Of a stretch of 64,000 nucleotides of DNA, positions 1-11,290 are shown piece after piece. Within the stretch, counting starts at the first letter, position 1; each line of letters begins with the position of its first letter. Below the pieces are notes generated by a model. That model had not been told where the DNA came from. It did no database searches and saw only the letters and a list, made by a program, of their open reading frames with translations. The stretch is from contig NC_077233.1 in NCBI RefSeq assembly GCF_027887165.1, forward strand, positions 222,722,845 through 222,786,844, written 5' to 3'. The position numbers and the translations under genes were made by a program. The DNA comes from Monodelphis domestica (lineage: Eukaryota; Chordata; Mammalia; Didelphimorphia; Didelphidae).

Positions 1-184
1 GAGAAGCTGTGTGGTCTCAGATACCTGGCTGTCTGAACATGGCAGGTCTCTTGAGCCTGAAGGAATTCTGAGCTGAAGTGGGCTTTGCCTGATCAGGCAT
101 ATACACTTATGTTTGGCATCAATGTGGTGAGCTCACTGATTAGGTAGGAAAGGACAAATTGGCTTAACTCAGAAACTGAGCAAG

Positions 185-276
185 TGGAAGGACGGAAGGA
201 AAAAGGAAGAAAAAGGAAGGAAGAAAAGAAAAGAAAGAAGGGAGGGAGGAAGGAAGGAAGGAAGGAAAGAAAAATG
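185..276. repeat. Polypurine (GGAA)n-like tract
   Basis: Nearly pure purine run of GGAA, GAAA and GGGA units, ending in five GGAA repeats. Simple repeat only. Confidence 0.9.
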
Positions 277-1209
277 AAGTATTTATTTTACTCTTTACTA
301 TGTCAGGCTGAGTACTAGGACTACAAGTTCAAGAGAAAAGAGAGATAAAATTCATAAATAAAGTTCATGTTTGGGGGCCCCAAAAAACCAGGGCACACTG
401 ATAAATGTTGAGTAATTTGATTCTTGATGGGGAAAAAAGTATATGCACAAACTTATAATTTTACTTTGCATTATTATCTAGATGGTCAGCAAAACAATAA
501 ATCAAGGCCTTATTTATAGTGATTGATATTTCTGAAATGTAAATGTTCACACTGAAAATTTATTTAATATATTTTTATTTCATTAAACATTTACCAATTA
601 TATGTAAAAAACTTTAAGTGTTCCTTTTTAATAAATTGTCTTCTGCCTTTCCCCCACCCCTTGAGAAGGCAAGCAATAGTACTGATCAATATGATATCAT
701 ATTGAAAATTTAACAATGGACTCTCACAAGCTGGGTAGAGCTGGCTATTGGCACATCTTTCCCTATAAGCTAATAAGATTCTACAGCTCTGGGTTGAGAG
801 AAGGACCTAGTAGTGATCTACTAAAAATCTACAAAGGAAAGGAGCCACATGGTATACAGTAGCTAGAGGGTCAGCTTCAGAATCCATAAGTAATCAGTAA
901 GACTTTGGTTCAAATCCTACCTCTGACTCATCCCGACTGGATTTCCTAGGACAAGTTTGTTAACTTTCCAGTGGTCCAGGCAATTCTCTAAGACCATAAA
1001 TTGTAAACAGGTGATGATCTATTGTCGGCAGAGGGTGTAATGTGAATTTATTAAGTAACAACTGTGTTAGGTTTTGCAGAGAGAGAGAGAGATGTCTAAA
1101 TAAAACACTTATTAGACACTTACTGTGTACACAGCATTGTATCAAGTGCTAGGGATAGAAGTACAAGAGAACAAAAGACTCCATACTCTCCAGGAGCTCA
1201 CATTCTAAT

Positions 1210-1422
1210 CATCATCCTTTACTTTGTTGGGTCCAACTCTTTGTGACCCCAGTTGGGATTTTCTTGGCAAAGATACTGGATTAATTTGCCATTCGCTTCT
1301 CTACCTCATTTTACAGATGAGGAAACTGAAGCAAACCAGGGTCACACAGCTAGTAAGTATCTGAAAGATGAGTCTTTCTGATTTCAGGCCTTGCCCTCTA
1401 CCACTGAGCCACTTGGCTACCC
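1210..1422 (-). repeat. Ther-1/Mar1-type SINE
   Basis: Minus-strand copy from the 'GGGTCCAACTCTTTGTGACC' tail part to the head (CACTGAGCCACTTGGCTACC). Flanked by a perfect 11-bp duplication CACATTCTAAT at 1199-1209 and 1423-1433. It sits inside an older repeat (from about 1105). Confidence 0.85.
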
Positions 1423-1618
1423 CACATTCTAATAGGTGAAGCTAAAAGATTAAGGGGAGGGGCTGAAAGTGAGGCAGGAGAAAGGGAGAAAGAGCATCTG
1501 GAGAGTAAACTGAGAAAAGTGAAGGCAAAAGAAAATGAAAACAGTCCTTGCCCTCTAGGAGGATGTTCAAGAGGAATTTTATCCTACCAGGAGAAAATAG
1601 TAAGACTCTTCTTGTGAA

Positions 1619-1812
1619 AGGAGCAGTTAGGTGGCACAGTGGATAGAGAGAGTGCCAGCCTCAAGTCAGGAAGACTCATCTCTTGAGTTCAAATCAGACA
1701 CTTATTGTGTGACTCTGAGCTAGTCAGGAAACTTTGTGCCTCAGTTTCCACATCTGTAAAATGGGCTCAAGAAGAATTAGACATGACTGAAATGATTGAG
1801 CAACAAGAGGCA
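1619..1812 (+). repeat. Ther-1/Mar1-type SINE
   Basis: Head GAGCAGTTAGGTGGCACAGT, middle with GAGTTCAAATCAGACACTTA, then CCTCAGTTTCCACATCTG and a CGACTGAA-like end. Plus orientation. Confidence 0.85.
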
Positions 1813-3227
1813 CAAAAAGAAAACCCTTTTGTAAAAGCATAGGATTCCTGTTGTTTTGAAATGTTAGACTTAGGCCTTCTCTCCATGGGTCAGTGCTATA
1901 TAAATGTGATTGCTGTTTTTATTACTATGATTTCCCACCTCCTGTTAGTGTTAGTGGGAATTATGGACATTGGTCTAGCACAGGACTGAAACCCAATGTT
2001 TACTAGTGGAAAGTTTTTTGTTTTTTCCCCTTCCCCAGGATGGAATGGCAGTGTGCTTTCCATGGGCTTGGATTGTAAACATTTTTTATGCCTCCATCAG
2101 TGATGGGTGAGAGCCCAATCTTTTAAGGACAGAATTATTTATAATTCGTTGCCTGCCAGGCACGACTGGCCATTTAGGAAGAGCACTCAGGTCTATACTA
2201 GAGGGATCAGACTTCAATAAAAAGCAGGCTCCACTTCGAAGGTTGTATCCGGCTATTGATTCTCCTATTGATTTCAATGGAGAGCCAGCTCTCTGCCAGG
2301 GTCAATAGCTGGATTTATTAGCACAGTATCACACCAAAAAAGTGACTGAGTGCTAAATTTGGAATGGCTGTGGCAAAAATCGACACCCTGAGAACCACAG
2401 AATGTTAAGATGGGAAGAGACTTGAAATTCCCCATTTGTAAAATGAGAGAGTGGGAATAGAAGATCTGGGAGACCCAGACATGAAATGACTTGCCCAAGG
2501 TCATGTATTGTGAAGAGCTAGGGTGAGGCTAGTTGTTTGGCTCATTTGGCTATGCACTGAAAACCTTGTTTCATAACAATGTAATAAATGATTTAAAGAC
2601 TAGGATTGCAAAGTTTCTTAAGAATAACAAGAATAACAACAGAATTCTATAGCTGGAAGGAATCTAGAAAAATCATTTGAGCTAGTCCCCTGCCTTCAGG
2701 CCAGAGAGGTTGGCAGCCTTTCTGAGACAGGCTGGCCAAATCTTCATTTGTTCATTCCCAGAAGAGAGAAGGGTGGGGTAAAGGTTAGGCCTTCCATCTA
2801 GAAGAATAAAAGAATACCCTTTAAGAATATACATACCCTTGGGAGCCAGCAAATGTGAATTATACTTTAGCCTGGGTTAGCTGACTGCCAAAAGAGAGAA
2901 AGAATGGGACCTAGGCTAGGTGCCACAGGAGATGGGAGGCACCTGGGAAAAGGGGCACTGATTGGGGAGATAGGAGGCTGCCAAAGACAATACTTGCCTC
3001 CAGAATTTTGTTAAGATCTGACTCCTGCAGGGACATTTAAAATTACTTTTGGCACATATGATTGGCAGTGCCTGTCCAAACGATCCAGACCCATTTGATA
3101 TCTTTTCTGTTCCTGAAGAGAGGCTGTCAAGAGTAGTGAAAAAACCTGGAGGCATTGGAAGGAACTTGGGTTCAAATATTGGTTCTTACCTTTTACAATC
3201 TGAGACACTATAAAAATATAAGCTCCT

Positions 3228-3409
3228 GGGGAACCGCTGAGTAGCGCAGTGGATAGAGGCAGGAGGTCCTGGGTTCAAATGTGACCTCAGACACTTTGTG
3301 TGTGCCCCTGGGCAAGTCACTTAACCCTAATTACCTTACTGCTCTTCTGCCTCTGAACCAATACACAGTATAGATTCTAAGACTGAGGGTGGGGGTTTTA
3401 AAAAATAAA
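3228..3409 (+). repeat. Marsupial tRNA-derived SINE inserted in an L2 3' end
   Basis: Head CGCTGAGTAGCGCAGTGGAT, then GGCAAGTCACTTAACCC and the tail AATACACAGTATAGATTC. The host L2 string AAGCTCCT is repeated on both sides (3220-3227, 3410-3417). Confidence 0.85.
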
Positions 3410-3411
3410 AA

Positions 3412-3515
3412 GCTCCTTGAGGGCAGGGACTGTGTTGTTTTGCATTTGAATGCAAAGAGCCTATCACAGTGCTTGGACCTTTTAGGCTTTTAATAAATAC
3501 TTGTTCAAGTGGACT
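3412..3515 (+). repeat. L2 LINE 3' end
   Basis: CTCCTTGAGGGCAGGGACTG followed by CACAGTGCTTGG and TTTTAATAAATACTTGTT, the typical L2 terminal part. Confidence 0.8.
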
Positions 3516-3745
3516 TGTCTGGAGACTAGTATTTTAGCTTTTCTGAACCAGTTTTCTTATCTTTAGGTGAATATAATGCTTGTACTATTGAGCTCCATCA
3601 CAGGCATTTTTAAAAAGTGCTTTGCTTCCATAGAGCCATATGAAAACATTATTCTTTGAGAAGTTCTTCCTTATGAAGATATCATAGAGGAGATAAAGGA
3701 GAATTTTGAAAATAGATGATTTCAAGCACCTGAGCTGAGAGATGG

Positions 3746-3905
3746 CATATTAGAGAAACAGAGTCCTGTAGCTGGAGTCAGGAAGACCTGCCTTGCATAC
3801 CACCAGCTGTTTGACCCTGGGCAAGTCATTGAATCTCTCTGGACCTCAGTTTCTTCATTTGTAAAACACACTGATCTCTAAGGTCTCCCTTCTATATCTA
3901 AATCT
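3746..3905 (+). repeat. MIR-like SINE relic
   Basis: Contains GAGTCAGGAAGACCTG, CCTGGGCAAGTCATTGAATC and CTCAGTTTCTTCATTTGTAA in MIR order. Confidence 0.7.
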
Positions 3906-4269
3906 CTGGTCTTGTAAAGCAACAATCAAGTAGCTATTTCAAGTGCCACCTTGTTTGTGAATGGTGTCTTCCTGGATTCTATCCTGGATCCCAGGTGGAA
4001 AGCATCAATCTATGGAGGAGGTTCTATGTGTGGGGCAGCTTACCAGACTCTAGAAAAATAAGAACAAAACCAAAATAGTCCTTGGGCTCAAGGACAAGCA
4101 AAGGGAGAGGGAGGAAGGGAATGGAGCATTCACACATTAAATATCATGACAATAAAGAAGAGGGATTAGCATCTGTTTTGCCGGGGTAACCTAAGGCCTC
4201 ATCTCCCTCATTTCCTCATTTCCATCTGACTTGCAGCTAAAACCTTCTAAGTAGGTTATCTCCATTAGA

Positions 4270-4365
4270 ATGTGAGCTCTTTAAGAGTCTGGATTGTCTT
4301 ACTTTTCAATTTGTATTTCCAGTGTGCAGCACCGTAGTTTGAACATAGAAGTGCTTAATAAATGC
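4270..4365 (+). repeat. L2 LINE 3' end
   Basis: GTGAGCTCTTTAAGAGTCTG through TGCTTAATAAATGC. Confidence 0.7.
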
Positions 4366-4383
4366 TTTATTTAACAAATACTT

Positions 4384-4604
4384 TGTTGCCCTTGTGTGGT
4401 AGTTTCTGTCTTTTCCTACTTTCCTACTCTTCAGTACCTCCATTTGGGCTTTTCTTGACAAAAATGCTGGAGTAATTTTCCATTTCCTTCTCCAGATCAT
4501 TTTATTACAATTGAGGAAACTGAGACAAACAGGGTAAAGTGACTTGCTCAGGATCACACAGTAAGCGTCTGTGGCCAGATGTGATTCCAAGCCCATGGCT
4601 CCAT
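4384..4604 (-). repeat. Ther-1/Mar1-type SINE
   Basis: Minus copy with GCTGGAGTAATTTTCCATTT and GAGGAAACTGAGACAAACAG. Flanked by an imperfect 18-bp duplication in the L2 end (4366-4383 and 4605-4622). Confidence 0.8.
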
Positions 4605-4920
4605 CTTATTTAATAAATACTTGATTCATTCCTATAAAGTATATATACAAAGTAACATCAGGCACAATAGCAACATATTGACGTGAGCTCCTGAAAAACA
4701 ATTTCAAGGGGTGGATAACTAATCCTTAACAGGGATCACATAGCAAAGGCCAAAAGAGATGAGGTGAAATGTGATATAGAGGAAATAGCTAGTAGTCCAG
4801 ACTGGCTATGACAGAGAAATGATCTTTCTTCTTCACATCTTGTTTGGCACTTCATGTCTTCCTGGGACTATTATCACATCCTCTGCTGGTCCTTCCTGTT
4901 TTTGCCCATGTCTCCTCCCT

Positions 4921-5035
4921 GCTAGACTGTGGGTTCCATGAGGACAGGGACATGTCCTCCTTAGCTTTCTCTCTTCCACTTGATGTCATGTTTCTTTGTA
5001 TATACTAGGTGCTTGATAAATGGCTATTGACTAGA
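4921..5035 (+). repeat. L2 LINE 3' end
   Basis: CTAGACTGTGGGTTCCATGA through CTAGGTGCTTGATAAATGGC. Confidence 0.65.
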
Positions 5036-5129
5036 GTGTCCAGGTCTAAAGCAATGAATGAGAAACCATAGGCAAGGGGAGAACTGTTCATGTCATTAAC
5101 TTGAGAAAATAAGGCAAATTGGAGGTATT

Positions 5130-5327
5130 AAAAAAGCACCCCATATCTTCCCTTCTATCCTAGAATTGATACTATGTATTGGTTCTGAGATAGAAGAACA
5201 GTAAGAGCTAAGTAATGGGGGTTAAGTGACTTGTCTAAGGTCACACAACTAGGATGTGTCTGAGGTCACATTTGAACCCTGAACTTCCAGTCTCTGGGTC
5301 TGGCTCCCAACCCACCTAGTTGCCCCC
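5130..5327 (-). repeat. Marsupial tRNA-derived SINE
   Basis: Minus copy, tail to head (CCACCTAGTTGCCCC). A 13-bp duplication with two mismatches flanks it (5117-5129, 5328-5340). Confidence 0.85.
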
Positions 5328-5767
5328 AGTTGGAGCTATTTTTGAAGCCATCTCTGGTCACATTACCTGTAAAGATCTCTTTCCCTCATCTTTTGGCATG
5401 GAGCCTGGCACTGTCTGGTATTGTTAGTTAACATTTGAATAATGGGGAGAATGGCCTTGGAGTCAGAGCCATTATATCTAAAGTGCAGCTTCTCATCTGG
5501 GGGCCTGAATTAGATTGCATTATTCAGGATGGCATTATTCAAAATTTCAATAGTTGGGATTTTGCATTAGGTAACCAAGTTCAGCATCCCAATGGAAGGG
5601 AATATTTATTCTCCATATTCCTAACTGTAAAATCCTGGGGGTTTTTATCTAGGGAACCCAAGACTTTATCTAGTTTCTGAGACACTATTAGGTAAAATCA
5701 AACCCCATGAACATCAATGAGAGTGTGTATGTATGTATGTATGTGCACACATACATCTCTTCCCCTA

Positions 5768-5938
5768 GATTTTTTTTTTAACCTTTACTTTCTGTCTTAA
5801 GAACAATTCTACTAGACAGTTGAAGTTAAGTGACTTGCCCGGGGTCACACAGGTAGGGAGTATCTGATGCCAAATTTGAATCCAGGATTTCCTGTCTCAG
5901 ACTGGCTCTCAATCCACTGAGCCATTTAGCTGGCCCTC
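5768..5938 (-). repeat. Marsupial tRNA-derived SINE
   Basis: Minus copy with AAGTGACTTGCCCGGGGTCA and TCAATCCACTGAGCCATTTA. Confidence 0.85.
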
Positions 5939-6021
5939 CCCATTAGACTTTAAAATACTAAAGGGCTGACACACCCCAGTTAATCTCCCATTTCTCTTCA
6001 TCCCCTAACCTGTCCTGTGTC

Positions 6022-6268
6022 TAGATAGCTTTGTTATTATTTTGTGACATTGGACTCTCCATGACCACTTTAGGGAATTTCTTCGTAAAGATACAAGAGT
6101 GGTTTGCCTTTTTCTCCTCTAGCTCATTTTATAGATGAGAAACTGAGGCAAACAGGGTTAAGTGACTTGCCTAGGATCACACAGCTAGTAAGTAGCTGAG
6201 GTCAGATATGAACACAGGTCTTCCTGTCTCTAGGGTTCACGTCTCCCTTCTGATGTATGCTATCCAGG
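6022..6268 (-). repeat. Ther-1/Mar1-type SINE
   Basis: Minus copy with GATGAGAAACTGAGGCAAAC and GTGACTTGCCTAGGATCACA. An A+T-rich low-complexity block (6340-6560) follows. Confidence 0.8.
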
Positions 6269-7240
6269 TGACTCGAGGTGCTTTGCAAACTTTAAAGGGC
6301 TGTGTCATTGCTAGTTATTATTATTACACATCCTATATCATCTTAATATAAGAATATGATGTAATAATGAAATAAACTAAAATTAAAATAAAATAATATA
6401 TAATAGTAATTGATACCACTGATTTTTTTTTGATGTTAATAAATATTAGTGAAAATAAATGAAAGTAAATCAATAGAATTTTACTATTATTAAAATAATT
6501 AATGTTGCTATATTATTATCAATAATTATGAATGTTACTATATTATTAACTTCTTAATATCCCCTCTTCCCCATCAACTTTGTACATTTTAAGTGTGTAA
6601 CACAACAACGGTGTAAATTGCAGAAAAGTTGCCCAAAGTGCATAGGTGAAGAGAATTTCCTTCATGAATGAACTCACAGGCCCATACTGGTAGACCTCCA
6701 ACCACCAGCAACAGCAAGGAGGACACTTCCACAGAATCTCCTAGAAAGTTACTGGGCAAAGCCAAGAGGACAAGGCTCCATGTGAACCTTATCTCAGTTC
6801 CTTCCACAGTTTGGAGAAGTAGTATGGCCTTAACAGAAAGGGCTCCTCGGGGTTCCAAATCAAAAGGTTCAAGTACCAGCTGTCCCAGTTACTTCCTGTG
6901 TGACTCCAGTAACATGAGGAGAACCTGGATGTTGTAATTCTAAATCATGATCAGAGGAAACTACTGCCTTCCCTGATCATTCTGCCTGTTCTTTCTCCCT
7001 CCACTTCCCTCCTAGAGTACTTAGTACTGGTATCATTCCGAAACGTCTTAACATTTCCTTCCAGTCTTAGTTGTGGAAATGTGTCAGCTTTGGCTGTCCT
7101 ACAGTCTCCAGCTAGATTTCATGCTGCTATACGGTGGGGATGCTTAACCACATCCCCCAGCTCCCAGATTCCCCAACACCAGTATCATACCATGCCTTGC
7201 ACACTCATTAAATGTTTAGTCTTGATAGGCTCATTTAATT

Positions 7241-7390
7241 TTTTAAAAATAACCCTCACTTTCTGCCCTAAAAACGACTCTTGGACAGAAAGATAAGGTA
7301 AATGGGGTTAAATGACTTGTGCAGGGTCACACAAGTCCTTCTGACCCCAGGCCTGGCACCCTAACCATTGTACCACCTAGCTGCCCCTCC
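7241..7390 (-). repeat. Marsupial tRNA-derived SINE, shortened
   Basis: Minus copy with AATGGGGTTAAATGACTTGT and CACCTAGCTGCCCC; a segment after the GGTCACACAAG string is missing. CATTTAATT is repeated at 7232-7240 and 7391-7399. Confidence 0.8.
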
Positions 7391-8170
7391 CATTTAATTT
7401 AATAATGGCATTCATTTAGCAGAGCTTTTACTGATCAAATTTGCTCCAGGACACATAATTTACCACTTTAGTTTAGTTGATATGATCTCCCTCTCTTTCC
7501 TTGTTTGACTCTGGTTCTGTCTCTGAAATGAATTTGTGTATATCTCAACAAACTTCTTTTCCATCCTGTGGAAGGCCACTGGGTAACAACTGCTGATTCC
7601 AAACCCATTAAGGAAGCAGCAATCCATCACCATAAACATGCTGGCTTCAGACCCAGGCTGGGAACAGGTTAGATTTTGGGCCAAAGTGCTTATTTAAGAG
7701 GAATGTAATTTCCTTACATCAACTTTCAGGCCAGGGGACCCCTTTGGCTTCTGGAAGCAGGAGCTAGGAAATACCCATATGTCATGCAGAAGGTGGAATG
7801 GACAGTTCCCTCACCAGCCAGGAAAAAAAAATGTAGGAGGGCTGTATCTTTCCTTAAACATATTTGCCCTTCTCAAATTAGCACTCTGTCCCAGGAAGAG
7901 ATGAATCATAGAACCAAAGAATATTAGAGCCGGAAGGGGATCTAATCCTCCCCTTCTCCCTCCCCCCTCTACAGGTGAGACTTTAAATAGATTTAAAAAA
8001 ATATCTTGCCGTTCTGGTCTGATGCCTGACCTCAGCATCTTTCTTTCTTGTATTGCAATTTATTGCAGTTTATGGGTGCTCTATTTAGTGGACTTATGGG
8101 TTATATTATTTGGTTTTATCTAAATTCAAAATTTAGAATATAAGCTTCTTGTGATCAGGAATTGTTTACC

Positions 8171-8354
<184 letters not shown>

Positions 8355-8719
8355 CCCATTCCCATTAAGATCAGGAGTGAAACAAGGATGCCCATTATCA
8401 CCTCTATTATTTGACATTGTATTAGAAACATTAGCAGTAGCAATTAGAGAAGAAAAAGAAATTGAAGGCATCAAAATAGGCAAGGAGGAGACCAAATTAT
8501 CACTCTTTGCAGATGACATGATGGTCTACTTAAAGAATCCTAGAGACTCAACCAAAAAGCTAATTGAAATAATCAACAACTTTAGCAAAGTTGCAGGATA
8601 CAAAATAAACCCACATAAGTCATCAGCATTTCTATATAATTCCAATACAGCTCAGCAGCAAGAACTAGAAAGAGAAATCCCATTCAAAATTACCCAAGAC
8701 AAAATAAAATACTTAGGAA

Positions 8720-8721
<2 letters not shown>
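8355..8721 (+). mobile_element. L1 ORF2 internal fragment (reverse transcriptase)
   Basis: 122 codons without a stop encode the heart of an L1 reverse transcriptase: [20 protein letters not shown], then FADDMMVYL with the catalytic [18 protein letters not shown], and ends at DKIKYLGI. It lacks the rest of ORF2, the 3'UTR and an own poly(A) tail, so it is an internal piece about 367 bp long. It lies between a (TTTC)n tract and a (CT)n tract. The open frame suggests fairly recent origin. The continuing frame into SLSLSL is microsatellite, not protein. Confidence 0.9.
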
Positions 8722-8803
<82 letters not shown>

Positions 8804-8819
8804 TTCTTTCTTTCTTTTT
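8722..8819. repeat. (CT)n/(TTTC)n tract, expanded A-tail of the 7SL retrocopy
   Basis: About 38 CT units run into TTCTTTCTTTCTTTCTTTTT next to the 3' end of the 7SL copy. On the minus strand this is A5 then GAAA then GA units, typical decay and expansion of a retrocopy tail. Confidence 0.9.
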
Positions 8820-9103
8820 GAAACTGGATTTCTCTAGCTCACCCAGGTTGGAAGTGGTGGGGCCATTTAGAGACTCAATCACTGTACTGATTGGCATCGA
8901 AGCTTTCGTCTGCTCCACTTTGGGTCAATTTACCCCTTCTTAGGTGGCTAGTGGTGGTCCTCTGCTCCTGGGGACTCATCTTGTTAGCAGCAAACATCCA
9001 ATTGCCTTTGGGCTTATTGTAGCTCAGAAATTTCTGAACTCATCATCTATCAGCCTTGGCTTCCATAGCAGTAGGAATTCCAGGGACAGGCCACCCAGCT
9101 GCC
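8820..9103 (-). pseudogene. 7SL (SRP) RNA retrocopy, full length but diverged
   Basis: Read on the minus strand from 9103, the sequence follows signal recognition particle RNA nearly end to end. It starts GGCAGCTGGGTGGCCTGTCC, then has AGGCTGA, a block near GAGTTC...GAGCTACA, the middle GGACCACCA..CCACCTAAG, GGAGCAG, and the end CCAACCTGGGTGAGC, then GAAATCCAGTTTC. Length is about 284 against about 300 nt. Many substitutions make a working SRP RNA unlikely. An A-rich tail (AAAAAGAAAGAAAGAAAG...) follows its 3' end, the mark of LINE-mediated copying. It is not Alu: the internal S domain that Alu lacks is present. Confidence 0.8.
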
Positions 9104-9105
9104 AG

Positions 9106-9310
9106 AATATTTTTTTTCTTCAGTAATATTTTATTGCATTTCCCCCCAATTACTTGTGGAGATAATTTTTAACATTTGCTTTTTGACATTTTGTGAGTCA
9201 GATTCTCTCCCTCCCTCCTCTTGCCCTCCTTGAGACAGAAAGAAATTTGATATAAGTTATACATGTGCTATCATGCAATACATATTTCCATACCAGACTA
9301 TTTTTAAAAA
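9106..9310 (-). repeat. L1 3'-region relic
   Basis: TTTTATTGCATTTCCCCCCA..., AGATTCTCTCCCTCC and GATATAAGTTATACATGTG match, in order, other relics in this window (32545-33178, 46030-46500). Minus orientation inferred. Confidence 0.5.
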
Positions 9311-9496
9311 TAAGCTTTTGTTTTTTCAATACATTATCAGTGGCCAAGGAGAGACACTGTAAGGCTGCCGGTTCATTGCCTGATCCTTGTGGTCAATGAA
9401 CAAATCTCTAATCAAAGCTAGAAAACCTGAAGGTGAGATATACCTGTTTCCCAAATAAGAAGGATCCTAAGACCATAATTCCCTTGCAACATTCTT

Positions 9497-9700
9497 TTTT
9501 TTTTAACCCTTACCTTCTGTCTTAGACTTAGACAATACTGTATATTGGTTCTCAGGCAGAAGAGCAGTAAGGGATAGACAATGGGGGATAAATGACTTGC
9601 CCAGGGTCACATAGCTAGGAAGTGTCTGAGGTCACATTTGAACCTAGGACCTCCTGCCTCTAGGCCTGGCTCTCAATCCACTGAGTCACTCAGCTGCTCC
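9497..9700 (-). repeat. Marsupial tRNA-derived SINE
   Basis: Minus copy with TTTAACCCTTACCTTCTGTC and GACTTGCCCAGGGTCACATA. Flanks GCAACATTCTTTT and GCACTGTTCTTTT look like an eroded duplication. Confidence 0.85.
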
Positions 9701-9819
9701 CTGCACTGTTCTTTTACAAAGGAGGAAGAAGTCCTACAGAGATGAAGTGATTTGACCACAAATTTACAAATTCTTCTGTTGAATTTGTGGTAATGATTTA
9801 TAGAGCTTATTTCATAGGA

Positions 9820-9995
9820 TTTAGGCTTAGCGGTGGAAGAAAACTTTCAAGGCCACCTAGTTCATGGCATTCATTTTACAGATGAGAAAACTGGGGCAAC
9901 TTGTCTCTGTGGTAAATGAGAGAGCTGAGATCTGAGATATGAAACCTGGTACTCTGACTCCAAATCCAGTACTCTTTCCACTGTATCAAGATGCT
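9820..9995 (-). repeat. MIR-like relic
   Basis: CATTTTACAGATGAGAAAAC followed by ACCTGGTACTCTGACTCCAA. Confidence 0.6.
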
Positions 9996-10611
9996 TTCTT
10001 GGCTATTTCCTCAACTATAAAATGGGAAGGGGAGGTGGGTTAGATTGACTTGGACTCCAATATTTTTGAATCCTCTTGGCAGAGTGTTAGGCTAACAAAT
10101 AACCTGGATCTCCTGATTCCTGGTCAATGATTTTTTTTAAACAGATCATAGATAAACTTCTTTTGTCTTCCTCTCCCTTCTTCCAATCCTAGAAACTGGC
10201 AAACTGCCATGTACCACCTTCTCCCCCTTTTACCCTTTTCACCACCTTCCCTCCAGGGATGAAAAGAATTCTCATCTCCATTTACATAGCATAAGCAAGC
10301 TTTGATTTGATTTGACTGCAGTCTTAAATTGAGCAGTGTGAATTATTTTTACTTTTAAGAGACATTATAAATCTGTTAGACCAGGAGGGAAAGCTATATG
10401 ATTCATTTGGTAGGTTTTTTTTTTTTAATGATTCCTATTGTGGTGTGTCTATCTCCTAATACTCAGACACAAAGCCACAAGATGACTAAATGTTACTTTT
10501 CTTCCCCTCAGATGTCACTAATGTCTTAGTCAGGAGTCTTTATGGTATGAATAAAGATCCTTGCCTCAAAGTATTCAAACCCCTTTCATATTCATCCCAG
10601 AGTTGTTGTTT

Positions 10612-10808
10612 TTTTTAAATTTTACCTTGCATCTTAGAATCAATACTGTATATTGGGTTCTAAGGCAGAGGAGCAGTAAGGGCTAGGCACTGGGGGTTAA
10701 GTGATTTGCCCAGGGCCACATAGGAAGTATCTGAGGCTAAATTTGAACCCAGGATTTCCCTTCTCTAGGCCTGGCTTTTCAATCCACTGAGCCACCTAGC
10801 TGCCCCCC
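10612..10808 (-). repeat. Marsupial tRNA-derived SINE
   Basis: Minus copy with CACTGGGGGTTAAGTGATTT and GAGCCACCTAGCTGCCCCCC. Confidence 0.85.
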
Positions 10809-10834
10809 CCACCCCCATATCAGAGTTTTGATCA

Positions 10835-11130
10835 CTTGTAATGCCTTTCCCTTTCTCATTTAGCTATGGAGTCCTATCCATCCTTCAAAGCCCTAGTCAA
10901 AACGATCAAGTTTCATCTTTACAAATCCTTCCCTGCCTAGAATTACCTCCTCTTCTCTGAGATCCTGTAGTATTAATATTAAGGCTTAACAATGGCTTAA
11001 GCCAGCACAGATCTGGTACATGTCTATATGCTGAGGAACATTAAGGCTCCAAATAGATTGTAAGGTCTTTAAAAGCAAGATTCAAATCTGAAGCTTCCTT
11101 GTTCTTCAAGTGTCTAGCAGAGCATCAGTT
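10835..11130 (+). repeat. L2 LINE 3' part
   Basis: Degenerate L2 with TCCATCCTTCAAAGCCCTAG, CAAATCCTTCCCTGCC, then GATTGTAAGGTCTTTAAAAG. Confidence 0.6.
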
Positions 11131-11139
11131 AACCCATCA

Positions 11140-11290
11140 AAGAGCATTTTGTTGTGCCAGACACAAAAACACATATACTGAAGCATCGGCTGCCCTCAAG
11201 GAGCTTACAGCCTAGCTGAGGGGAAACAATAGATATTCCTAAGTACATAGAGTATATGTAGAAAGCAAGTACAATCATGAAAGGCCTCAT
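11140..11290 (+). repeat. Unnamed ancient repeat, opening part
   Basis: TTGTGCCAGACACAAAAACA and CAAGGAGCTTACAGCCTAGC match the start of the family at 62850. Further short openings lie near 280-345, 1105-1198 and 44335-44425. Confidence 0.45.

Larger units (their letters stand above)
1..8040. other. Upstream intergenic DNA, first 8 kb
   Basis: No gene seen. It holds SINEs, L2 and MIR relics listed separately, an A+T-rich block (6340-6560), a short ATGT run (5727-5745), and long parts without a nameable feature (1-180, 720-1100, 1830-2390, 2530-3225, 3910-4270, 5340-5725, 6560-7230, 7400-7900). Open frames of 60-96 codons here overlap repeats or lack any protein feature. Confidence 0.7.

Noticed and set aside
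8377-8943. A 188-codon protein running from reverse transcriptase into SLSLSL and beyond
   Set aside because: Only the first 115 codons are L1 ORF2; the rest is microsatellite and antisense 7SL sequence.
8820-9103. Alu-like element
   Set aside because: The central S domain of 7SL RNA is present and dimer structure is absent, and the organism is not a primate. It is a 7SL retrocopy.
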